Below are positions 14,457 to 20,236 of a DNA stretch of 20,236 bases, one piece after another (the first letter of the stretch is position 1; every line of letters begins with the position of its first letter). The stretch is from Lachnospiraceae bacterium UBA7093 (GTDB taxonomy: Bacteria > Bacillota > Clostridia > Lachnospirales > Lachnospiraceae). The translations under genes and the position numbers were made by a program. Under the pieces are notes generated by a model, which worked only from the letters and a program-made list of their open reading frames with translations, made no database searches and was not told the DNA's origin. Location of the stretch: positions 12,584-32,819 of the forward strand of contig DKYT01000018.1 of assembly GCA_002492465.1 (NCBI GenBank). Direction: 5' to 3'.

Positions 14457-14960
14457 TTATACAGCAACGTCCAGATTGCGCCCGATCAGGGAAGCGGCAT
14501 CCTGTGCCTTGCGGTTGCGTGTATAGGGATGATTTTCATTAGGATATTTGATTTTAGTGGCAGTGGTTCCCCCTGCAACATAGCTGGTTCCGCATTCGGG
14601 GCAGATCGCTGTTTTCAGAGAAACATTGGCGGCGATTACCTTTCCGCCCTTCTTAGCGGCTTTGCTGTATGCGTTGCTCACATGCTCCTGCTCGTGGGCA
14701 CGTACTCTGGAAGCGGAAGCCTGAGGAGAAATATGTGCCGCCGATTTAAAGGAAACCATTTCATCGGATCCGTCCTGGTATTTGCGGTTTTTACAGGTTT
14801 CGCATTCCGCCGGGGAGGATTTTCGTCCCGGTGATACTTTCGTGGATTCGCCTGGGTTTACAACAGGCTTTCCTGTTTTCTCAGCGTTTGATGCCTGGGC
14901 TGAATAGCTGCCTGCATAAGGATTCATATAATTGTAATTACCTGAAATCATGCTGCTCAT
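14457..14960 (-). CDS. SprA-related putative metalloprotease
   Basis: A 167-residue protein resembling the SprA-related family, often annotated as putative metalloprotease. The N-terminal 50 residues are rich in N, Y, S and P and probably disordered. Then comes CETCKNRKYQDGSDE (C53, C56), a metal-ligand pair. Next is VRAHEQEHVSNAY, where HEQEH at 89-93 matches the zinc-protease HExxH motif. A second pair, CPECGTSYVAGG (C120, C123), follows and may form a zinc site with the first. No signal peptide is seen. ATG 14960 follows AGGAG. It lies between two membrane-protein genes in one operon, so a role at the membrane is possible. Catalytic activity is unproven for the family. Confidence 0.75.
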   Translation of the reverse strand: MSSMISGNYNYMNPYAGSYSAQASNAEKTGKPVVNPGESTKVSPGRKSSPAECETCKNRKYQDGSDEMVSFKSAAHISPQASASRVRAHEQEHVSNAYSKAAKKGGKVIAANVSLKTAICPECGTSYVAGGTTATKIKYPNENHPYTRNRKAQDAASLIGRNLDVAV

Positions 14961-14973
14961 AAAATGCTCCTTT

Positions 14974-15435
14974 CTACTTTCCCATCATATCAGCATACAT
15001 TTTCATTATATCTTCGTAAGACGTTCCTGCAAGATCCTCGGTATCCCATCCCAACTGACTTTCTATCTGTTCATCCATGTGTCTGCCGAATTCGATCATT
15101 TGCTCGCCAGTGAGGGAAGAAAGAAATCCGATTGTAATGCTGATCATCACGCCGAACACCATACAGACCAGCGCCATACCGGAAACAGCAGTTGCAATAC
15201 CGGCTTTGGCAATGCCCAGCATCTTTTTCCCATATCCTTTGGAAAGAATGGCAAGGATGATGGCAATGCTCCCGCAAATAAAGGGAGGATAAATGCCAAA
15301 AACGGAAAAAATACTTAAAATTCCTAAAATCAGAGATATAATTGCAAGGGTCTGCCCGGGATTGCGGACAGGCTGCCTATAATAGTTTGGGTTGTTGTTT
15401 TGCTGTGGATAGGGATTGTTCTGATTATAATCCAT
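14974..15435 (-). CDS. Small DUF4190-like membrane protein
   Basis: A 153-residue protein. The first 25 residues are rich in N, Q, P and Y (MDYNQNNPYPQQNNN). Hydrophobic helices follow at about 30-47, 50-66 and 77-105. The remaining 45 residues form an acidic, probably helical tail (GEQMIEFGRHMDEQIESQ). The layout resembles DUF4190 proteins; no function is known. It is the first gene behind its own promoter at 15486-15514 and is followed after 13 bases by the SprA-like gene. AAGGA lies upstream at a somewhat long distance from the ATG. Confidence 0.68.
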   Translation of the reverse strand: MDYNQNNPYPQQNNNPNYYRQPVRNPGQTLAIISLILGILSIFSVFGIYPPFICGSIAIILAILSKGYGKKMLGIAKAGIATAVSGMALVCMVFGVMISITIGFLSSLTGEQMIEFGRHMDEQIESQLGWDTEDLAGTSYEDIMKMYADMMGK

Positions 15436-15485
15436 AAACTTTCACGTTCCTTAAAAGGTTATTATGATTTCTTCTGGTACCTTAT

Positions 15486-15514
15486 ATAGTAGCACTTTTT
15501 GGGAAAGATTACAA
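15486..15514 (-). promoter_or_regulatory. Internal promoter of the DUF4190/SprA-like/DUF975 genes
   Basis: On the minus strand TTGTAA (15514-15509), a 17-base spacer and TACTAT (15491-15486) form a sigma-A promoter. The -35 begins four bases beyond the stop of the zinc-ribbon gene. No terminator separates the two units, so the last three genes may be read both from here and from upstream. Confidence 0.55.
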
Positions 15515-15517
15515 ACC

Positions 15518-16807
15518 CTATTTGCACTCATATTCCAGGATTACCCAGTCGTAATACTGCAATTCCAGCTGTTTCCCGCAATATTGACATTTGCCGCCGT
15601 TTAACAGAGAAATGCTTGCACCGCAGCCCTTGCAGGTATAGACAATAGCGCTGTTTGAGGCGGAGGTAAAAAGGTTCTTGCCTCGAATTAAATGAAGATT
15701 TAATTTCCTTCTTTCCGCCCGTATCTGTTGATCGATATCCCGTTTCAGGGTTAAGGTAGTTTGTACCTTCAGATGCTGCCAGCGTTCATCTGTAAAAAAG
15801 TCTTTCAGGAGATAACTGGTCAGGCGGCATTCCACTACATCCCGGCAGGCTTCTATGTAATTGGAAAGATCGCAGAGCGCAAAAGGAGAAACCTCCTCCG
15901 GATGCCCGGCATAATGGATGGACGCCAGTTTATTGGTCAGATTTCCCACGAAATATTCTTCGGAAAAGAAGGGATCTGATTGGCGCAGCTTATGTTTGGT
16001 GACAGTGGTGCGCGACGCACCGTTTTTCAGATTGATTATTTCCATGACCGCTGCAATCAAAAGCAAGCCGATTATCAGAATAATCCAGCCGGACAGGAGG
16101 CTGATGCCTCTCGCCTGTAAGACATTCATAATGAAAAGACCCATCATAAAGAAGAAAAGGGGAATAACGATATAATTGATAGGATTCCTGTTTTTCGTTT
16201 GGGTGGGCGTTTCCGGAAGATAAAAGCAGGATACCTTTTCCTGAAAGTCCTCCAGATGAAATTTTGTACCACAATAATCGCATCCGTCTGTGAGACTTTC
16301 AAGGGTTCCCGGATTGGCGCAGTTGGGACAAATGTATCCCCCTGCCGGTGATTTTGACTGCATTAGATAATAATGCCCTTCTTTGTTCTTAGGCTCTTCC
16401 GCCCATAGGATCTGGCGGTTCCGGTACCATACTTTTTTGTAGGAAACAGAATCCTTTACAGTGCAGAGCATATGCTTACCGTCATGGGCATAGGAGAAAA
16501 AGGGCAGCCGCTGGTTTTCCTCTTTAGGGAAACTGGTAGGACGCATATATTCATAGTGGATGCCGATCTTCCGGCTGTTAAGCCGTTTTTTATTCAGATA
16601 ATGCTGATACCACAGATTTTGGGTGACGGAAGAAAAGGGATTTTCTTTTGTTCCCTTTTCATCATACCAGTGTGCTGTTTCTCTTTTGTACCGATTTATG
16701 GCATCGGCAAATCCCTGGTTCAGGTATTGACATTCCTGCGTCAGCTTCAAATTCTCTCCCACTTGCGATAAACTGTCTTTTATTACATTGCTCCAATTGG
16801 TTTTCAT
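15518..16807 (-). CDS. Double zinc-ribbon membrane protein of unknown function
   Basis: A 429-residue protein I cannot assign to a named family. A soluble N-terminal region of about 155 residues is rich in aromatic and basic residues. A zinc ribbon follows (C160, C163, C176, C179; CPNC then CDYCG), and two membrane helices lie at about 211-230 and 237-258. The domain at about 275-375 (SEEYFVGNLTNKLASIHYA onward) is loosely reminiscent of Tim44-like domains found after zinc-ribbon/TM segments; this is a weak guess. A second zinc ribbon closes the protein (C392, C395, C407, C410). Both ends would face the cytoplasm. ATG 16807 follows AAGGAGG. It heads the minus-strand cluster and is divergent from tex. 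Confidence 0.72.
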   Translation of the reverse strand: MKTNWSNVIKDSLSQVGENLKLTQECQYLNQGFADAINRYKRETAHWYDEKGTKENPFSSVTQNLWYQHYLNKKRLNSRKIGIHYEYMRPTSFPKEENQRLPFFSYAHDGKHMLCTVKDSVSYKKVWYRNRQILWAEEPKNKEGHYYLMQSKSPAGGYICPNCANPGTLESLTDGCDYCGTKFHLEDFQEKVSCFYLPETPTQTKNRNPINYIVIPLFFFMMGLFIMNVLQARGISLLSGWIILIIGLLLIAAVMEIINLKNGASRTTVTKHKLRQSDPFFSEEYFVGNLTNKLASIHYAGHPEEVSPFALCDLSNYIEACRDVVECRLTSYLLKDFFTDERWQHLKVQTTLTLKRDIDQQIRAERRKLNLHLIRGKNLFTSASNSAIVYTCKGCGASISLLNGGKCQYCGKQLELQYYDWVILEYECK

Positions 16808-16825
16808 TCGATTTCCTCCTTCTTT

Positions 16826-16855
16826 ATGTTACGTTATGAGGCAAAGCAATGTCAA
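16826..16855 (-). promoter_or_regulatory. Promoter of the zinc-ribbon membrane protein gene
   Basis: On the minus strand TTGACA (16855-16850), an 18-base spacer and TAACAT (16831-16826) precede the AAGGAGG ribosome site. The start point falls close to the gene, giving a very short leader. Confidence 0.55.
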
Positions 16856-16867
16856 TTGAAATCCTGC

Positions 16868-16897
16868 TTGAAATGAGAGGGGGTTATCCTCTATAAT
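16868..16897 (+). promoter_or_regulatory. tex promoter
   Basis: TTGAAA (16868-16873), an 18-base spacer and a perfect TATAAT (16892-16897) lie about 40 bases before tex. A short inverted repeat AGAGG/CCTCT (16876-16880 and 16888-16892) sits in the spacer and touches the -10. Confidence 0.65.
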
Positions 16898-16937
16898 GTA
16901 GATGTTGTAAGAAAACGAAATGAAAGGTTAATTGGGC

Positions 16938-19328
16938 ATGGACATTATACTGAAGTTAAAGGAAGAATTAAAAGTAGAAAAATGGCAGGTAGAAGCCGCC
17001 GTCAAACTGATCGATGAGGGAAATACCATTCCCTTTATCTCCCGTTACCGTAAGGAGGCAACAGGCTCTTTAAACGACGAGGAACTTAGAAATTTATATG
17101 AAAGATTGAATTATCTGCGCAATCTTGAGGAAAAAAAGGAACAGGTAATCGGCAGCATAGAAGAGCAGGGAAAGCTGACCGAGGAATTGAAAAATAAGAT
17201 TCTTGCTGCGGAAACCCTGGTGGTAGTGGAGGATCTTTACCGCCCTTACAGACCTAAAAGGAAAACAAGAGCAAGCGTGGCAAAGGAAAAGGGGTTGGAC
17301 GGGCTTGCCCAGTACATTTTGCAGCAGGAAGCACAGCAGCCCTTGGAAGAGGAAGCTGCCCAATATGTGAATGAGGAAAAGGAAGTAGGGGACATCAGAG
17401 AGGCATTGCAGGGAGCAAAGGACATTATTGCAGAAATGATCTCCGATGAGGCGGATTACCGTATTTATATTCGCAATATTACCATGGAAGAGGGAATTCT
17501 TACCAGTACGGCGAAGGATGAAAAGGCGGAGAGCGTTTACGAGATGTATTACGCTTATGAAGAGCCCCTTAAGAAAGCCGCAGGGCATCGGGTGCTGGCG
17601 CTGAACAGAGGGGAAAATGAAAAGTTCCTTACGGTGAAGGTAACGGCTCCCACCGAAAGAATTCTTCAATATCTTGGGAAAAAGATTATTACCAAAGAGA
17701 ATGAATACACAACTCCGGTACTTTTGGAGGTAATACAGGACGCTTATGACAGGCTGATCGCCCCTGCAATCGAGAGAGAAATCAGAAACGAGCTTACGGA
17801 AAAGGCGGAGGACGGCGCTATTTCCGTCTTTGGCAAAAATCTGGAGCAGCTTCTCATGCAGCCTCCCATTGCTGGCAGGGTAGTTTTGGGATGGGATCCC
17901 GCCTTCCGTACCGGATGTAAGCTGGCGGTGGTGGACGCTACGGGAAAGGTGCTGGACACCAAGGTGATTTATCCCACTGCGCCTCAGAACAAGGTGGAAG
18001 AAGCGAAAAAGGAATTAAAGCGTTTGATTAAAAAATACGGCGTTTCCCTGATCAGCGTGGGAAACGGAACGGCTTCCAGGGAATCGGAGCAGGTGATCGT
18101 AGACCTGATCAAGGAGCTGGATGTGCCGGTGCAGTACGTGATTGTAAACGAAGCGGGGGCTTCCGTTTATTCGGCAAGCAAGCTTGCCACAGAGGAATTC
18201 CCTAATTTTGATGTGGGGCAGAGAAGCGCCGCCTCCATTGCAAGAAGACTTCAGGATCCTTTGGCGGAGCTGGTGAAGATCGATCCCAAGTCCATTGGCG
18301 TTGGGCAGTATCAGCATGACATGAATCAGAAAAAACTGGGAGAAGCCCTTGGGGGCGTAGTGGAAGACTGCGTAAACAAGGTGGGAGTGGATTTGAATAC
18401 CGCATCCGCATCCCTGTTGGAATATATTTCCGGCATTTCCAAGGTCATTGCCAAAAATATTGTGGTGTACAGGGAACAGAACGGGCGCTTTTCCAGCAGA
18501 GCGCAGCTTTTGAAAGTGCCTAAGTTAGGTCCCAAGGCTTATGAGCAGTGCGCAGGTTTCTTAAGAATTCCAGACGGAGACAATCCCCTGGACGCTACCA
18601 GCGTACACCCTGAATCCTATGAAGCGGCGGTTAAGCTTCTGGAGAAAATGGGGCTGACCATGGAAGATGTGCGCCTTGCCCAGAAGCAGGCGGCAAAGAG
18701 CGGCGGAACCCTTAAAAAGGAGCCTTCCGCACCCAGGAAGGAGCCTAAAAGCAGACAACAGAAAATTGTGATTCACAATACAAACACGGCAATGGGAAAG
18801 GCGCTGGCGGCAGCCATGGGCGGCATGACCATGCCTCTTACCGAAGAGCCCGCACATGGAAAAGATAAAAAAAGAATGCCGGGAGAAACCCAGAGCGACA
18901 GGGGAGCCGAGGGAAGCACCGCTGTAAGCACGCTGGAGAAGCGGATTAAAGATAAGAAGCGTATGGCGGAGGAACTGGGAATCGGAGAGATTACCCTGAC
19001 CGATATTTTAAAGGAACTGGAAAAACCCTCCAGAGATCCCAGGGAAAGTATGCCTGCGCCGATTTTAAGAAGCGATGTATTAGATATGAAGGATTTAAAG
19101 CCGGGAATGATTTTAAAGGGAACGGTTCGCAATGTAATCGACTTTGGGGTATTTGTGGATATCGGCGTACATCAGGACGGGCTGGTACATATTTCTCAGA
19201 TTACGGACCGCTTTATCAAGCATCCGTTGGAGGCTGTCAGTGTGGGCGATATTGTGGAAGTACAGGTGCTCACGGTGGATGTGGCGAAGAAGCGGATCGG
19301 GCTTACCATGCGGCTGAACCAGAAATAA
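16938..19328 (+). CDS. tex: Tex-family S1 RNA-binding transcription accessory protein
   Basis: About 796 residues. The order is the Tex N-terminal helical region (about 1-200), a YqgF/RNase H-like domain (about 313-440, from VVLGWDPAFRTGCKLAVVD), helix-hairpin-helix repeats (about 475-545; LNTASASLLEYISGI and LLKVPKLGPKAYEQ) and a C-terminal S1 domain (about 720-796; LKGTVRNVIDFGVFVDIGVH). Tex binds nucleic acids and is linked to transcription and RNA quality control. ATG 16938 is preferred; a TTG at 16932 is closer to the AAAGG and is possible. The stretch between the conserved LTMEDVRLAQ and LTDILKELEKPSRDPR segments is some 75 residues longer than usual and is charged and low in complexity. 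remA follows 24 bases later. Confidence 0.94.
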   Translation: MDIILKLKEELKVEKWQVEAAVKLIDEGNTIPFISRYRKEATGSLNDEELRNLYERLNYLRNLEEKKEQVIGSIEEQGKLTEELKNKILAAETLVVVEDLYRPYRPKRKTRASVAKEKGLDGLAQYILQQEAQQPLEEEAAQYVNEEKEVGDIREALQGAKDIIAEMISDEADYRIYIRNITMEEGILTSTAKDEKAESVYEMYYAYEEPLKKAAGHRVLALNRGENEKFLTVKVTAPTERILQYLGKKIITKENEYTTPVLLEVIQDAYDRLIAPAIEREIRNELTEKAEDGAISVFGKNLEQLLMQPPIAGRVVLGWDPAFRTGCKLAVVDATGKVLDTKVIYPTAPQNKVEEAKKELKRLIKKYGVSLISVGNGTASRESEQVIVDLIKELDVPVQYVIVNEAGASVYSASKLATEEFPNFDVGQRSAASIARRLQDPLAELVKIDPKSIGVGQYQHDMNQKKLGEALGGVVEDCVNKVGVDLNTASASLLEYISGISKVIAKNIVVYREQNGRFSSRAQLLKVPKLGPKAYEQCAGFLRIPDGDNPLDATSVHPESYEAAVKLLEKMGLTMEDVRLAQKQAAKSGGTLKKEPSAPRKEPKSRQQKIVIHNTNTAMGKALAAAMGGMTMPLTEEPAHGKDKKRMPGETQSDRGAEGSTAVSTLEKRIKDKKRMAEELGIGEITLTDILKELEKPSRDPRESMPAPILRSDVLDMKDLKPGMILKGTVRNVIDFGVFVDIGVHQDGLVHISQITDRFIKHPLEAVSVGDIVEVQVLTVDVAKKRIGLTMRLNQK

Positions 19329-19352
19329 GCTTTCAGGAAGGACTATTATCAT

Positions 19353-19586
19353 ATGGAACAACTGATCAACATAGGATTCGGTAATTTTGTCAATCGGCAT
19401 AAAATCATTGCGGTCATCAGTCCAGATTCAGCGCCCGCCAAGCGTATGATTCAGAACGGAAAGGATATGGGAACCGTGATCGACGCTACCCAGGGAAGGC
19501 GTACCCGGGCGGTGATTGCCATGGAGAACGGGCAGGTGGTGCTGTCGGCGGTATTGCCGGAAACCATTGCCGGGCGGTGTAGTTAA
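19353..19586 (+). CDS. remA: RemA-like regulator (DUF370), C-terminal tail missing
   Basis: A 77-residue DUF370 protein. In Bacillus RemA forms oligomeric rings that bind DNA and activate matrix genes; Clostridial homologues are common but less studied. Conserved segments are LINIGFGNFVN, VISPDSAPAKRMIQ, IDATQGRRTRAV and LSAVLPETIAGR. The ATG follows GGAAGGA. The protein stops two residues after IAGR, whereas relatives I know (about 87-90 residues) continue with a dozen mostly charged residues. The gene usually precedes gmk and rpoZ in Firmicutes, but here an AT-rich unrelated gene begins three bases after the stop. The core fold looks intact, so it may still function. Confidence 0.88.
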   Translation: MEQLINIGFGNFVNRHKIIAVISPDSAPAKRMIQNGKDMGTVIDATQGRRTRAVIAMENGQVVLSAVLPETIAGRCS

Positions 19587-19589
19587 ACC

Positions 19590-20033
19590 ATGGCGGCGAC
19601 AGTTTATATGATTGCTTTACTGGCAGTTTCAATTATTTGTATCTTTTTTGTAATGCAAATTAGAAATAACCGAAATAAATTAAAATGGAAAATAGAAAGT
19701 GGAAAAATAATTGATGCACAGGTAATATCGTGGAAAGTGATTACAGGAAGACCGACTTTTTATGTTATGAAGGTTGCGTATGAGATAGATCATACAAAAA
19801 AGAATAAAACATTTATAACAAGTGGAAAATTTGCAAAGAAATACGAACTTGATAGAAATATTCAAATTGTGATGATACCCAATTCAAATAAAGTTTTTTT
19901 GGAGGAAGAAAACTGGAAGGGACAAAATATATGGAATTTTGTTCTCTTACTATTTGCAGCGATATTTTTATTGCAGTTGTTGGTAATTGGGGTGTGGGGA
20001 ATTGTTGGCGCTTGGTCGGGGACTTGGACATGA
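19590..20033 (+). CDS. DUF3592-like small membrane protein, AT-rich
   Basis: A 147-residue protein with a membrane helix at each end (about 6-22 and 115-137). The soluble middle contains KIIDAQVISWKVITGRP and MKVAYEIDHTKKNKTFITSGKF, the arrangement seen in DUF3592 proteins of unknown function. The gene is clearly richer in A and T than tex and remA, which suggests different ancestry. No good ribosome binding site precedes ATG 19590, which lies three bases after the remA stop. Translation may be coupled to remA, or start at Met7 (19608), or be poor. The first few codons (GCG GCG ACA) look like neighbouring DNA rather than the rest of the gene. Confidence 0.6.
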   Translation: MAATVYMIALLAVSIICIFFVMQIRNNRNKLKWKIESGKIIDAQVISWKVITGRPTFYVMKVAYEIDHTKKNKTFITSGKFAKKYELDRNIQIVMIPNSNKVFLEEENWKGQNIWNFVLLLFAAIFLLQLLVIGVWGIVGAWSGTWT

Positions 20034-20058
20034 AGAACTGATAGAAATGCTTTCCTAA

Positions 20059-20202
20059 TTTCTTCGAAAATTCAATTTTCCCTGCTCTCAATGTGCTTTA
20101 GATGCACTGGCAATAGATGAACTTCTTGAGTATGCACGATTAGCGCTTGATGGCAATTTACAAATATGGGTTGATGCAGAAGACAGCCTTGAACTGTGGT
20201 AA
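20059..20202 (+). pseudogene. Orphan C-terminal coding fragment
   Basis: An open stretch of 47 codons between TAA (20056-20058) and TAA (20200-20202) has no ATG or plausible ribosome binding site. It reads FLRKFNFPCSQCALDALAID, then an acidic helical segment (ELLEYARLALDGNLQIWVD) and ends in LELW. The codon pattern and amphipathic acidic character look like genuine coding sequence. It may be the 3' remnant of a small gene whose front was lost. I do not recognise the family. Confidence 0.35.
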
Positions 20203-20203
20203 T

Positions 20204-20233
20204 TTTAATTCCCCCGAATTCGGGGGAATTAAA
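20204..20233. terminator. Perfect 30-bp palindrome, probable bidirectional terminator
   Basis: The left arm 20204-20218 is exactly complementary to the right arm 20219-20233, with core CCCCCGAATTCGGGGG flanked by AATT blocks. In RNA it gives a stem of 13 bp or more with an AAUU loop. A-T runs at the stem ends provide T-rich tails in both directions, although no long T tract follows. It comes two bases after the stop of the orphan fragment. Confidence 0.7.
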
Positions 20234-20236
20234 TCA

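Noticed and set aside
14529..14834. 101-codon plus-strand frame opposite the SprA-like gene
   Set aside because: No ribosome site, and it is a shadow of a gene with recognisable Cys and HExxH motifs.

Overview
The window looks like a chromosomal segment of a low-to-mid GC Firmicute, most likely a Lachnospiraceae-type Clostridium. The evidence is strong GGAGG ribosome binding sites, a tRNA-Trp T-box leader, a RemA (DUF370) protein, DUF975 and SprA-related proteins, and a BceRS-like two-component pair. The genus cannot be fixed from sequence alone. No tRNA, rRNA, CRISPR array or complete insertion sequence was seen.

Left end (1-5358) is accessory in character. It holds a Phd/YefM antitoxin whose toxin frame is closed after 15 codons, and a tandem double-GNAT acetyltransferase behind a hairpin leader. 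Two divergent MarR modules follow: marR-MATE efflux pump on the minus strand and marR-flavodoxin-nitroreductase on the plus strand. Both have readable sigma-A promoters with palindromic operators placed where a repressor would block RNA polymerase. This suggests an export-plus-reduction response to xenobiotic or redox-active compounds.

The middle (5359-13668) is mostly core. A Trp-specific T-box riboswitch (UGG specifier, UGGC acceptor-binding bulge, terminator) controls a TrpB2-type tryptophan synthase beta subunit. Then come secA and prfB, the latter with the classic +1 programmed frameshift at an in-frame UGA. The prfB terminator is built into its last codons. Immediately after it is a response regulator, an intramembrane-type histidine kinase and an S66 LD-carboxypeptidase, closed by a strong bidirectional terminator. 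The usual Bce-type ABC transporter is absent.

From 13666 to 16807 four minus-strand genes of unknown function lie together: a double zinc-ribbon membrane protein, a small DUF4190-like membrane protein, a SprA-related HExxH putative metalloprotease and a DUF975 membrane protein. The last three have their own promoter. This is the best candidate here for an undescribed membrane or envelope system, although its function cannot be read from sequence.

The right end (16938-20236) has tex, with an unusually long charged linker before its S1 domain, and then remA. RemA lacks its normal C-terminal tail. It is followed after three bases by an AT-rich DUF3592-like gene, an orphan C-terminal reading frame and a perfect 30-bp palindrome. 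This suggests a rearrangement junction at the end of remA.
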